Shown: positions 37,101 to 45,912 of the stretch, piece by piece
Position numbering within the stretch: the first letter of the stretch is position 1
How the letters are laid out: each line of letters starts with the position of its first letter
NCBI RefSeq assembly: GCF_009740395.1
Contig: NZ_WOXT01000001.1
Location: 1,050,464-1,114,463, forward strand
Direction: 5' to 3'
Length of the DNA stretch: 64,000 nucleotides
DNA from: Noviluteimonas gilva
Lineage (GTDB): Bacteria > Pseudomonadota > Gammaproteobacteria > Xanthomonadales > Xanthomonadaceae
The notes under the pieces: model-generated
The model's input: only the letters and a program-made list of their open reading frames with translations
Told to the model about the DNA's origin: nothing
Databases searched by the model: none
Position numbers and translations under genes: made by a program

Positions 37101-38984
37101 ATGGCGGTGAATTTCCCGGACAGCCCGACCAACGGGCAGTTGCATACGGAAGCAGGGAAGACGTGGCAATGGCACGCGACAGTCCCCGGTTGGATCATCA
37201 TTGGTGGCGGGTCAGGGACACCGGGCGCTGACGGCTCGGACGGCGCTAGCGCCTACGAGATCGCGGTCGCCCACGGCTACGTAGGCTCTGAGGCGTCGTG
37301 GCTGGCATCGCTCGTCGGTGCGCCTGGTGCCACGGGTGCCACCGGTGCCACGGGTGCGGCTGGTGCTACGGGTCCTGCGGGGCCTGCGGGCGCTACAGGC
37401 GCGACGGGCCCCCAAGGCCCTGCGGGCGCCGATGGCTCGGGCGTCACCATCCTTGGCTCTGTCGCGACGGTTGGCGCGCTCCCGGGTGGCGCCTCTGTGG
37501 GCGATGCCTACATCGTCACCGCCTCAGGCCACCTGCACGTCTGGAACGGGAGTTCGTGGGATGACGTAGGCCCCATCGTCGGCCCTACGGGCCCGACTGG
37601 CCCAGCGGGTCCTGCGGGCGCTGCTGGCCCCACGGGTGCGACCGGCGCCGCTGGTGCAACGGGTCCGACTGGCCCGGCTGGTGCAACTGGCCCCGCCGGA
37701 TCGACGGGCGCCACGGGTGCGGCTGGCGCGGCAGGTTCGGTGTGGCGCTACAACTCCGGCGTCCCGTCCAACGCGCTGGGCGTCAACGGCGATTGGGTCA
37801 TCACCAGCACTGGCGATGCCTACCAAAAGGCGGCGGGCGCATACGGCTTCCAAGTCGCGCTGAAGGGGCCGGCGGGCCCTCCGGGGTCTCCTGGCGGCGG
37901 CGGCTCCGGCTCGCTGCCGGGCGGCATGGTGGATCTGGTGGCCGACTTTGGCGCCGACCCCACGGGCGTTGCCAATTGCGTGACCGCGTTGAACAACGCG
38001 AAGAACTCGGGCGCCGCGATCATTTGGGTGCCGCCGGGGACCTACCGCCTCAACTCGCAGATTGATTGGGACCAAGAGGTCGATATTTGGGGCGCGGGCG
38101 TGAACCGCGTCACCTTCGATTGCCGCACCTCAACGCATGGCTTCCGCATTCGTCCGTCCGCCTTCGGCGCGCGGGTCGTGTGGAAGGACTTCACGATTGA
38201 CGGCAGCAACAACACGCAAGGCACGACGCAAACCTACGCGGGCGTCTTGCAGCAGCGGAAGATTTTCGCTGAGCGCGTGTGCGTTACCGGGTTCCGCTGG
38301 GCCAACGTCCGCACGGCCCCCTACGATGCTGACGCTGCGGGCGCTGGCGGCACGAAAGAGCAGGCGGCGTTCTTCTCCGAATGGCGCCACTGCCGATTCT
38401 CAGAGTCCACGCAGGGTCCGGGCTTTGACCTCCGATTCGGGTTCAACTGCACGACGTTCTACATGTGCCAGTTCGACCGGAACGGCAACGGCCCGTCTGT
38501 CTCTCCTGGCCTCCTGCATCGCACGGACGGGGCGGCCACCTACGGCACGATCATCTTCGGCGGGCAGGCGTCCTACAACTCCGGCCTTGGCTTCGACCTT
38601 GCGGCGGGTACGGACGTTCGTACCTATGCCCTGTACACCGAGTACAACCACAGCCCGACCAACACCACCGCAGACGGCTACACCAACACCGCAGTCTCTT
38701 CGACGCAGCGCGTGCTGGACATTGACGCGGGCAGCTCACGGTCCCTAATCGACGGCGGCGTGATGCTCAATGCCAGCCCAACCCGTATGCGCGCTCCGAA
38801 CAAGGGCGTCAACGACGCCACCGAAGTCTTTGCAGGCGGGCAGCGCTTCCACGGCTCCGCGCGCTACATGAAGCCCGTGCGGGGTACGGCTCCGGCCAAC
38901 GCCGCCGAGGTCAACATCGCGGGCGTGAACACGAAGATCAACGAGCTGATTACCGCGCTGCGGAATGCGGGGGTGTTCTCCTAA
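37101..38984 (+). CDS. Tailspike with collagen-like repeats and pectate-lyase-like beta-helix (627 aa)
   Basis: ATG 37101 has GGAG 8 bases upstream. After a short head-binding part come three collagen-like blocks (about 73-113, 159-213 and 255-270). From about 276 (LVADFGADPTGVANCVTALN) a right-handed parallel beta-helix of the Pectate_lyase_3 type begins. A depolymerase or receptor-binding spike. It ends by converging with the integrase gene (stops overlap by 4 bases). Confidence 0.8.
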   Translation: MAVNFPDSPTNGQLHTEAGKTWQWHATVPGWIIIGGGSGTPGADGSDGASAYEIAVAHGYVGSEASWLASLVGAPGATGATGATGAAGATGPAGPAGATGATGPQGPAGADGSGVTILGSVATVGALPGGASVGDAYIVTASGHLHVWNGSSWDDVGPIVGPTGPTGPAGPAGAAGPTGATGAAGATGPTGPAGATGPAGSTGATGAAGAAGSVWRYNSGVPSNALGVNGDWVITSTGDAYQKAAGAYGFQVALKGPAGPPGSPGGGGSGSLPGGMVDLVADFGADPTGVANCVTALNNAKNSGAAIIWVPPGTYRLNSQIDWDQEVDIWGAGVNRVTFDCRTSTHGFRIRPSAFGARVVWKDFTIDGSNNTQGTTQTYAGVLQQRKIFAERVCVTGFRWANVRTAPYDADAAGAGGTKEQAAFFSEWRHCRFSESTQGPGFDLRFGFNCTTFYMCQFDRNGNGPSVSPGLLHRTDGAATYGTIIFGGQASYNSGLGFDLAAGTDVRTYALYTEYNHSPTNTTADGYTNTAVSSTQRVLDIDAGSSRSLIDGGVMLNASPTRMRAPNKGVNDATEVFAGGQRFHGSARYMKPVRGTAPANAAEVNIAGVNTKINELITALRNAGVFS

Positions 38985-39970
38985 CGGTGCAGCGAAGTCG
39001 GGCAGAGGTTCGTGTATCGCTTCAGGGATTTCCAATCACGGTGGCCGGTAACCAAGGCCACCTCCTGAATCTGGTAGCCCTGTTCGAATAGGCGGGACGT
39101 GCCTTCGTGGCGCAGATCGTGAAAGTGCAAGTCTTCGATCTGTAGCCGCTCGCATGCCCGCCGGAAGGACGACCCCACGCTGTCCACCTTGTACGGGAAG
39201 ATCAGCGGCCCCGTGCGTGGCTGGCGCTCGATGATGGCGCCACACTCGCCAAGCAACGGGACGAGCTGATCGTTGCCCGCCTTCTTCTTCGGGTCCTTGC
39301 GATCACGGATCAGCACCATTGGCTTGTTGCCGGGGCGATAGTCGTCCCACCGGATACGCACCACCTCTCCCAAGCGCATTGCGGATTCGATAGCGAAGGG
39401 GACCAGATCCTGCATCGGGAGCTTCGCCAGGTTAAAGCGGTAGAAGTCCAGCAACAGTTTCAGTTCTTCGGCTGTCGGCCTGCGGTCGCGCTCCTGCGGC
39501 TTGCCGATAGCCCCCGTCCGGCGCAACGTCGGATTCGCTGCCGCAATCACGTCCGGGATTGTCATTCCCCACAGTGACCTACCTGCGGCCAGCACTTCTG
39601 CAAGAAACCCCACCTCCATCCCCATCGTCGCGGGGCCAGCTTCGCGCTTGGCTACGTGGTCGAGAATGTCTGTCGCAGTCAGCGTGGACACATCGCGCTC
39701 GCCCAGCGATTCGGTCCAGCGTTTCAGGTTGCCGCGCTTGGTCGCGGACACGGGCTTGAAGCGCCCGACTTCCTTTAGGTACTTGTCGATCAGGTCATCC
39801 AGTGATGCCCCTCGCCCCGGCAACGCCCTGCCAGCCCGTAGCGCGTCCTCTGTGGCCTTTGCCCAGTCCTCGGCCGCCTTGCGCCCGTTGAATGTCTCCG
39901 ACGCGGTAGGATGGCCCTTGAGCCGCACCAGCGCCCGCCACTTCTTGCCCCGCCGCTCAATCACCGCCAT
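38981..39970 (-). CDS. int: Tyrosine-recombinase integrase (329 aa)
   Basis: Core-binding domain about residues 60-140 and a catalytic domain with Arg in SAMRLGEVVRIRW, HDLRHEG (His and Arg, about 287-292), GHRDWKSLKRYTNL with the second His and the nucleophile Tyr near the C-terminus. ATG 39970 chosen (GGAG upstream); ATG 40009 would add 13 residues. Lies next to the attachment gene dusA, as in the dusA-specific integrase group. No excisionase gene is recognised. Confidence 0.93.
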   Translation of the reverse strand: MAVIERRGKKWRALVRLKGHPTASETFNGRKAAEDWAKATEDALRAGRALPGRGASLDDLIDKYLKEVGRFKPVSATKRGNLKRWTESLGERDVSTLTATDILDHVAKREAGPATMGMEVGFLAEVLAAGRSLWGMTIPDVIAAANPTLRRTGAIGKPQERDRRPTAEELKLLLDFYRFNLAKLPMQDLVPFAIESAMRLGEVVRIRWDDYRPGNKPMVLIRDRKDPKKKAGNDQLVPLLGECGAIIERQPRTGPLIFPYKVDSVGSSFRRACERLQIEDLHFHDLRHEGTSRLFEQGYQIQEVALVTGHRDWKSLKRYTNLCPTSLHR

Positions 39971-40009
39971 TTGGTACAGCGCTCCGGCCTTGGTGCAGTG
40001 TCGGTACAT

Positions 40010-40155
40010 TACACCGGGAACGGACGGGCGAAACAGGGACTTAGCGGGACTCTCTGGCATCACGAGTCTGTGGATATGTCGCCTAAGTCTTTGAACGCGC
40101 AAGCCATCAGGCTTTCGGTAGCGCCCATGATGGATTGGACGGACACGCATTGCCG
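40010..40155 (+). other. Prophage right junction (attR) at the 5' end of dusA
   Basis: About 65 bases separate integrase and dusA. They contain two CGGGAC/AGGGAC-type repeats (40036-40052) that could be integrase arm sites. The first roughly 25 dusA codons use codons rare in the rest of the gene (TCT, AGG, CTT, GTA, CAT), then host codon use begins near 40155. The crossover core is therefore inferred to lie within the SVAPMMDWTD coding stretch (40111-40145). The left copy is outside the window, so it is unproven. Confidence 0.6.
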
Positions 40156-41071
40156 CGTGTTCCATCGCGTGCTTGCGCCGCACGCGCGCCTGTACACCGA
40201 GATGGTGCATGCCAACGCAGTGGTCCTCGGCGATCGCACGCGCCTGCTCGCGATGGATGCGATCGAACATCCCGTCGCGCTGCAATTGGGCGGCAGCGAA
40301 CCCGAACTGCTCGCGCAGGCCGCGCGCATCGGCGCCGAACATGGCTTCGACGAGATCAACCTCAATTGCGGTTGTCCGTCCGATCGCGTGCAGGCCGGTC
40401 GTTTCGGTGCATGCCTGATGCGCGAACCGGCGCTCGTCGCCGACAGCGTCGCCGCGATGGTCGCTGCGTGCGCCATCCCGGTGACGGTGAAGTGCCGCCT
40501 GGGCGTCGACGACGACCACGATTACGATCACTTCGTCGCCTTCATCGACACCGTGGCCGCCGCCGGCTGCCGCATGTTCGTCGTGCATGCGCGCAATGCG
40601 TGGCTCAAGGGGCTTTCGCCGAAGGAAAACCGCGAAGTCCCGCCGCTGCGCTACGACTGGGCGTATGCGCTCAAGCGCGATCGGCCCGGGTTGCAGGTCA
40701 TCGTCAACGGTGGGATCGCGACAGAAGCCGAGGCGACGGCGCATCTGGATCACGTCGACGGCGCGATGCTCGGCCGCGCGGCGTACCACGATCCGTATCT
40801 GCTGCATCGTCTCGACGTCGCGTGGTTCGGCGGCACGTTGCGCACGCGCGGTGAACTGCTGCGCGCGATGCGTCCGTACATCGAAGACCAACTCGCGCGC
40901 GGCGTGTATCTCAAGCACATCACGCGCCACCTGCTCGGCCTGTTCGCGGGCGAGCGTGGTGGTCGCGCATTCCGACAGGTGTTGAGCGAAGGCGCGCACA
41001 AGCCCGGCGCCGATTGGTCGCTCATCGAACAGGCGCTCGCGCTCACGCAAGCGCCGGCGCTCGTCGCATGA
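40076..41071 (+). CDS. dusA: tRNA-dihydrouridine(20/20a) synthase DusA
   Basis: 331 aa. FMN-dependent TIM-barrel: LSVAPMMDWTDTHCR (residues about 13-27), LNCGCPSD with catalytic Cys (about 98-105), KCRLGVDD, NGGIATE and the C-terminal helical domain. Reduces uridines in the tRNA D loop. The 5' end is supplied by the prophage side, yet the reading frame is complete, so the protein should stay functional. Confidence 0.95.
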   Translation: MSPKSLNAQAIRLSVAPMMDWTDTHCRVFHRVLAPHARLYTEMVHANAVVLGDRTRLLAMDAIEHPVALQLGGSEPELLAQAARIGAEHGFDEINLNCGCPSDRVQAGRFGACLMREPALVADSVAAMVAACAIPVTVKCRLGVDDDHDYDHFVAFIDTVAAAGCRMFVVHARNAWLKGLSPKENREVPPLRYDWAYALKRDRPGLQVIVNGGIATEAEATAHLDHVDGAMLGRAAYHDPYLLHRLDVAWFGGTLRTRGELLRAMRPYIEDQLARGVYLKHITRHLLGLFAGERGGRAFRQVLSEGAHKPGADWSLIEQALALTQAPALVA

Positions 41072-41979
41072 TCACGCGCGACATCGGTGCATTCGTCTCA
41101 CGTGCGCGCACGCTCGCGCACGACTTCGGCCCGCCCACCGCGCGCGGTGCGTTCCTCGTTGCGCCCGACGGGTTTCGCCTCGCGGCCGAATCTGCGCGGG
41201 ACAATCGCTACATGGCTGAGCACGACGGCTTCGACGCCGCGCGCGCATCGGACGAACATCGCGCATTGCATCGCGCACTCGCGCAGGTCGTTCCGACGAT
41301 CTGCTTCCCCGGTGATCCCGATGCGCCCGATGGCCTGTTCCCCAACAACGTCTTCGCGACGGGGCAGGGCCGTTACATCGTCGGCCGCATGCGCCATGCG
41401 GTGCGCCAGCGCGAAGCCGCGCGCGCGGACATCCGCGCGTTCTTCGGCGGCGTGCTCGATTACGCCGAGATCGATCTCTCCGACCAGGTCCATCCCTGCG
41501 AACTCACGGGCGCGCTGGTGATCGACCGCGCGCGCGGCATCGGCTGGTGCGGACTATCGGAGCGCTGCGACGACATCGGCGCGCAATTGATGCACGAAGC
41601 CTTCGGCCTGCGCGCGACCTTGTTGTTCGACCTGGCGCCGGGCGAGTACCACACCAACGTCGTGCTGGCGGTCCTGGCCGGGCGCGCGGCGCTGGTGTGT
41701 CCGCGCGGGTTCGCCGATCCGGCGGTGGTCGATGCGCTGGTTTCGCTCTACGCGCCGCACGCCATCCTCCTGTCGGAAGCCGAGCACGCGGCCTTCGCCG
41801 GCAACGCAATCGCGCTGTCGCACCAGGTCGCATGGATGAGCGAAGGCGCCGGCGCGGCCCTCTCGCCCGCCACGCGACAGGCCTTGGCGGATGCGGATTT
41901 CGAGGTCCGCACGGTGCCGCTCACGGCCATCGAGGCCGCCGGCGGCTCGCTCCGCTGCTGTGTCGGCGAGCTGTTCTGA
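41068..41979 (+). CDS. Amidinotransferase-family hydrolase (DDAH/arginine-deiminase-like, 303 aa)
   Basis: GME-fold motifs: FPNNVFATG near residue 90, the catalytic His in EYHTNVVLAV (about 194) and a C-terminal Cys in GGSLRCCVGELF. These fit arginine-deiminase-related hydrolases. ATG 41068 overlaps the dusA stop, so it is cotranscribed. Likely acts on arginine or methylarginine; substrate not determined. Confidence 0.8.
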   Translation: MITRDIGAFVSRARTLAHDFGPPTARGAFLVAPDGFRLAAESARDNRYMAEHDGFDAARASDEHRALHRALAQVVPTICFPGDPDAPDGLFPNNVFATGQGRYIVGRMRHAVRQREAARADIRAFFGGVLDYAEIDLSDQVHPCELTGALVIDRARGIGWCGLSERCDDIGAQLMHEAFGLRATLLFDLAPGEYHTNVVLAVLAGRAALVCPRGFADPAVVDALVSLYAPHAILLSEAEHAAFAGNAIALSHQVAWMSEGAGAALSPATRQALADADFEVRTVPLTAIEAAGGSLRCCVGELF

Positions 41980-42110
41980 GCGGTCGGGAACGTCATCCGT
42001 GGCGCGACCGGCCATGAACGGCGTGCATGTGTGAAGAAAAAGTTCAGACGTGATTCACCGCCACGTTCGAAAAATGACCGCATCCCCGCTGGACCACGAG
42101 CCGAGCGCCC

Positions 42111-42503
42111 ATGCCGTTGCTGTCGCTGTCCCTGTCCCGAATGTCGCTGGCACTCGCCCTCGCGGGTGCGAGCGTCGTCGCGTGGGCCCAGCCGCAGCCG
42201 CAGAAGCCGCAACCGCAGCCGCAGCAGGAACCGCAACAGCCGCGCTCGCCGCATCGCAATCAGCAGCAGGGCCTGTCCGAATCGGTGCGACGCGCCGAAC
42301 GCAACGGCCAGGTGCTCAGTGCCGAGCAGGTGCAGTCCGACGGGCGCGACGTGAATCGTGTCAAGATCATCGACAGCAAGGGTCGCGTCCGCGTGTTCTG
42401 GGACGATCCGGCGGCCAAGCCGCGGGATGCCAAGAACGGCGGTAAAGGGCGGCAGGACAAGCCCCGTACACGCTCCGACGACGACGGCGACCCCACCCTC
42501 TGA
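42111..42503 (+). CDS. Exported Gln/Pro-rich protein upstream of phoP (130 aa)
   Basis: Signal peptide (LSLALALAGASVVAWAQ) then a Gln/Pro repeat (PQPQKPQPQPQQ) and a basic, strand-forming part (VNRVKIIDSKGRVRVFWDD), a PepSY-like hint. It precedes the two-component genes and may be their periplasmic accessory. Confidence 0.7.
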   Translation: MPLLSLSLSRMSLALALAGASVVAWAQPQPQKPQPQPQQEPQQPRSPHRNQQQGLSESVRRAERNGQVLSAEQVQSDGRDVNRVKIIDSKGRVRVFWDDPAAKPRDAKNGGKGRQDKPRTRSDDDGDPTL

Positions 42504-42542
42504 GCCAACGGCCGCTCAGGCCTTCGCAGACACGGAGTCACC

Positions 42543-43226
42543 ATGCGCATCCTGCTCGTCGAAGACGAAGCCCCGCTTCGCGAAACCCTCTCGGCCCGCC
42601 TCAAGCGCGAAGGATTCGCCGTGGACTCCGCCCAGGACGGCGAAGAAGGCCTGTACATGGGCCGCGAAGTGCCCTTCGACCTCGGCATCATCGACCTCGG
42701 CCTGCCCAAGATGTCGGGCATGGAGCTGATCAAGGCGCTGCGCGACGAGGGCAAGAAATTCCCGGTGCTCATCCTCACCGCGCGTTCGTCGTGGCAGGAC
42801 AAGGTCGAAGGCCTGAAGCAGGGCGCCGACGATTACCTGGTCAAGCCCTTCCACGTCGAAGAGTTGCTCGCGCGCATCAATGCGCTCGTGCGCCGCGCCG
42901 CGGGCTGGAGCAAGCCGACGCTCGAATGCGGCCCGGTCGTGCTCGACCTCGCCGCGCAGACGGTGACCGTCAACGGCGGCAACGTCGACCTGACTTCGTA
43001 CGAGTACAAGGTGCTCGAGTACCTGATGATGCATGCGGGCGAGCTGGTCTCGAAGGCCGACCTCACCGAGCACATCTACCAGCAGGATTTCGACCGCGAT
43101 TCCAACGTGCTCGAAGTCTTCATCGGCCGCCTGCGCAAGAAGCTCGATCCCGAAGGCGAACTCAAGCCGATCGAGACCGTGCGCGGACGCGGCTACCGCT
43201 TCGCGATCCCGCGTAGCGGGGATTGA
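42543..43226 (+). CDS. phoP: Response regulator PhoP-like (OmpR family)
   Basis: 227 aa. Receiver domain with acidic pocket (VEDE), phospho-acceptor Asp in IIDLGLP (about 51), switch Thr (LTARSSW) and Lys (VKPFH), then an OmpR winged helix (LTSYEYKVLEYLM; GRGYRF). HIYQQDFDRDSNVLEVFIGR is characteristic of PhoP. Controls Mg2+/antimicrobial-peptide and envelope genes in relatives. TTGA overlap with the kinase gene. Confidence 0.9.
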   Translation: MRILLVEDEAPLRETLSARLKREGFAVDSAQDGEEGLYMGREVPFDLGIIDLGLPKMSGMELIKALRDEGKKFPVLILTARSSWQDKVEGLKQGADDYLVKPFHVEELLARINALVRRAAGWSKPTLECGPVVLDLAAQTVTVNGGNVDLTSYEYKVLEYLMMHAGELVSKADLTEHIYQQDFDRDSNVLEVFIGRLRKKLDPEGELKPIETVRGRGYRFAIPRSGD

Positions 43227-44653
43227 CCTCATCGTCTGTGGGCGACGCGTTCTTCGACAAGTCTCGGTGGCGCGCGCGCTCATTGCAGTCGCGGCAGCTG
43301 CTTGCGGCGAGCCTTGGGCTCGTCGCTTTCCTTGCACTTGCCGGATACGCGCTCGATCGCGCGTTCCTGGAAACCGCGCAAAGCAACCTGCGCACGCGGC
43401 TTGAGAGTTACGCGCTGGAATACGCCAGCGGCATCGAGTTCCTGCGCGACGGCACCCTCTACGTTCCCGACACACCGCCCGAGCCGCGCTTCGAACGCCC
43501 GGGCAGCGGGCTGTATGCCGAAGTCGTGTTGCCGAACGGCCATTGGGATTCGCCCTCGGCGCAGGGCCCGGAGCTTCCGCTCGGCGGCATGCTCGCGCCC
43601 GCGGTCGACAAGTTCGAAGGCCCGCTGCCGATCACGCGCAGCGATGGTTCGTCCGCCGAGATCTATCGCCTCGGCAAGGGCCTGGTGTGGGCCGAAGGCG
43701 GGCCGCAGGGCGAGTTCCCATACACCGTCTACATCTCCGAAGACACCAGCGCGCTGGCCTCGCAGATCCGCGTGTTCCGCCGCGCGCTGTGGGGGTACCT
43801 GGGCGGCGCGGGCCTCGTGCTGTTGTTGCTGCAGATGCTCGTGTTGCGCTGGAGCCTGCGTCCGATGCGACAGGTCGTCGGCGAACTCAAGCGCGTGCAC
43901 CGCGGCCAGCTCGCGCGGATGAGCCAACAACATCCGCGCGAACTCGAACCGCTCACCGAAAGCATCAACGCCTTCATCGAGAGCGAGCGCGAAAACCTGG
44001 ACCGCCAGCGCAACACGCTGGCCGACCTCGCGCACAGCCTCAAGACGCCGCTCGCCGTGCTGCGCGCGCGCCTGGACAACCCGACGCCCGAAGCCGAGCT
44101 GCGCGAAGAAGTCGCGACGCAATTGCGGCGCATGAACGAAATGGTGTCCTACCAACTCGCGCGCGCTGCATCGAGCGGTCACGCGTTGTTCGCCGCGCCG
44201 ATCGACATCGAGCCGCACGCCGAGCAGATCGTGCGCGGCCTGGAGAAGGTGTATTCCTCGCGCAAGGTGCTGTGCGAATTCGAGTTCGATCCGAACGCGC
44301 GCTTCCACGGCGAACCGGGCGACCTGCAGGAATTGCTCGGCAACCTGCTAGAGAACGCCTTCAAGTGGGCGAAGTCGCGCGTGCTGCTGACGGTGCGCGT
44401 GGGCGATACCTCGCCGGGTCGTCGCGATGGCTTGTTGCTCGCGGTCGACGATGACGGTCCCGGCATCGCGGTCGAACGCGTCGCGCAGTTGCTGCAACGT
44501 GGCGTGCGCGGCGACGAGCGCGTGCAGGGCCACGGCATCGGCCTTGCGATCGTGCAGGACATCGTGCGCGGCTATCGCGGCGAGCTGGAAGTGCGGCGTT
44601 CGGAAGAGCTCGGCGGTGCGCGCTTCGAAGTGAAGTTGCCGCCGGGCCTTTGA
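43223..44653 (+). CDS. phoQ: Sensor histidine kinase PhoQ-like
   Basis: 476 aa from the TTG at 43223 (GTG 43238 is an alternative). Two transmembrane segments (about 27-48 and 190-213) enclose a periplasmic sensor. HAMP, H-box LAHSLKTPLAVL (His about 275), N-box LLENAFKWAK, and ATP lid motifs DDDGPGI and GHGIGLAI follow. Phosphorylates the PhoP-like regulator. Confidence 0.9.
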   Translation: MTSSSVGDAFFDKSRWRARSLQSRQLLAASLGLVAFLALAGYALDRAFLETAQSNLRTRLESYALEYASGIEFLRDGTLYVPDTPPEPRFERPGSGLYAEVVLPNGHWDSPSAQGPELPLGGMLAPAVDKFEGPLPITRSDGSSAEIYRLGKGLVWAEGGPQGEFPYTVYISEDTSALASQIRVFRRALWGYLGGAGLVLLLLQMLVLRWSLRPMRQVVGELKRVHRGQLARMSQQHPRELEPLTESINAFIESERENLDRQRNTLADLAHSLKTPLAVLRARLDNPTPEAELREEVATQLRRMNEMVSYQLARAASSGHALFAAPIDIEPHAEQIVRGLEKVYSSRKVLCEFEFDPNARFHGEPGDLQELLGNLLENAFKWAKSRVLLTVRVGDTSPGRRDGLLLAVDDDGPGIAVERVAQLLQRGVRGDERVQGHGIGLAIVQDIVRGYRGELEVRRSEELGGARFEVKLPPGL

Positions 44654-44654
44654 A

Positions 44655-45401
44655 TCAAGCGAACGGCGAAGGACCGTACAGGCGTTCGAGATGCGCGGCG
44701 ATCGTCGGCATCTCCGCGCGCAGCAGTTCCGGCGCGCTGAAGTGGTACTCGGTGCAGACCGCGAAGAACTCCTCGGGCGCCTCGGCCGCGTAAGGATCGA
44801 TCTGCGTCTTGCGATTGCGGTCGACGCGATCGGCGAACACGTCGTACGCCTTCTGGAAATCGCGCGCCCAATCGCGTTGCCACGCGCGCGGCAGCGGTGG
44901 CGTACCGTCGAGGACGCCGTCGAGCGCATCGAGCTTGTGCGCGATTTCATGCACGGCGACGCAGAAGCCATCGCGCGGCGATTCGAAGTCTGCCTGCACG
45001 TCGGCCCACGACAGGATCACCGGGCCGGTTTCCCAGGCTTCGCCGATCAGTTCGTCGTCCCATTCGTGCAGCACGCCCGCCGCGTCGACATGCGTGCGAT
45101 TGACGCGGAACGCATCGGGATAGACGAGCAGTTGCGACCAGCCGTGCAGGCCTTCGGCGCCGAATTCGATCAGCGGCAGGCAGCACAGCGCGGCGAGTTG
45201 GATGCGTTGCGTGGCGTCGAGCGCCAGGTCGCCGATCGGCGTGATGGCTTTCTCGTGCACGAAGCGAGAGGTCAGCGCGTGCAGCTTCGCCTGGCGTTGT
45301 GCGTCGAGCGTCGCGAGGAACGGAACGCGCGCGATCGCGTCGCGCCAATGCGCGTCATCGATGGGGTCGGGGCGCAGGAGGCGCCGGAAAAGCGAACGCA
45401 A
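44655..45401 (-). CDS. mtfA: MtfA-like zinc peptidase (DUF980/peptidase M90)
   Basis: 248 aa. HEIAHKLDALDG (about residues 149-160) supplies the zinc ligands and catalytic Glu; EEFFAVCTEYHF follows as the third ligand region. MtfA aminopeptidases interact with the Mlc repressor in enterobacteria. Only a TTG (45401) fits as start. Converges with phoQ one base apart. Confidence 0.88.
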   Translation of the reverse strand: MRSLFRRLLRPDPIDDAHWRDAIARVPFLATLDAQRQAKLHALTSRFVHEKAITPIGDLALDATQRIQLAALCCLPLIEFGAEGLHGWSQLLVYPDAFRVNRTHVDAAGVLHEWDDELIGEAWETGPVILSWADVQADFESPRDGFCVAVHEIAHKLDALDGVLDGTPPLPRAWQRDWARDFQKAYDVFADRVDRNRKTQIDPYAAEAPEEFFAVCTEYHFSAPELLRAEMPTIAAHLERLYGPSPFA

Positions 45402-45422
45402 GCGGCGTGCTTTGCGGCAGGC

Positions 45423-45746
45423 TTAGCGGAACATGCCCGGCAGGAAGCTGTGCCAGCGCGGCGTCGGCATGCGCGGCGCGTCCTCGTCGGTATCGCCGCG
45501 CGCGGCGGGCAATGCCTTGACGGATTTGACGCTGCGCACCGGTTGCGAGATCGAGGCGGTGACGCGCGGCTTGGCCGGCGCCTTGGCAGTGGCCGCGGCG
45601 ACCGCGTTGTCCACTTCATCGCACTGCTGAATGTTGCCGCCCTTGCCGCCGCCACCACCGCCGGGGCCAGCCAGGTGCACATCGCGCGCAGCAACGCTCG
45701 TGCTGCCGAGCAGCATCAATACGCAAAACAGGGCACGGGAAGTCAT
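45423..45746 (-). CDS. Exported protein of unknown function (107 aa)
   Basis: Signal peptide (MTSRALFCVLMLLGSTSVAA), a glycine run (GGGGGGKGG) after cleavage, and a basic middle. It lies upstream of mtfA with only 21 bases between, so it may be cotranscribed. No family recognised. Confidence 0.65.
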   Translation of the reverse strand: MTSRALFCVLMLLGSTSVAARDVHLAGPGGGGGGKGGNIQQCDEVDNAVAAATAKAPAKPRVTASISQPVRSVKSVKALPAARGDTDEDAPRMPTPRWHSFLPGMFR

Positions 45747-45912
45747 GGCTGGATCCTGGTGCGGTGGGGTGCACGGCCAGGGGAATAGGCCCCGGACTAT
45801 AGCGTGGATGCGGGGTCGACGCAGAAAGTTGCAACGCAGGCGACCGCCCGTCGGGCGGGGGGACCGTAGAATCGCCGCTTCGCCCGCACACCCCGGCGCC
45901 GACGCAAACGCA

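Larger units (their letters stand above)
1..40150. mobile_element. Prophage (right part, left end outside window), integrated at dusA
   Basis: Almost gapless phage genes run from the first base to the integrase at 38,981-39,970: immunity switch, early region, lysis, terminase, portal, scaffold, coat, ejection proteins and tail fibres, in the usual temperate order. The portal, the SU10/P22-type coat, the gp10-like hub and the three ejection proteins suggest a short-tailed virion. No tape-measure, tail tube or sheath gene was seen. The right boundary is inferred to lie inside the first 80 bases of dusA, where codon use changes. A leftward gene is cut by the window start, so attL is not visible. 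Confidence 0.95.

Noticed and set aside
31962-38984. Diversity-generating retroelement (as in BPP-1-like phages)
   Set aside because: No reverse transcriptase frame and no template/variable repeat pair were seen near the fibre genes.
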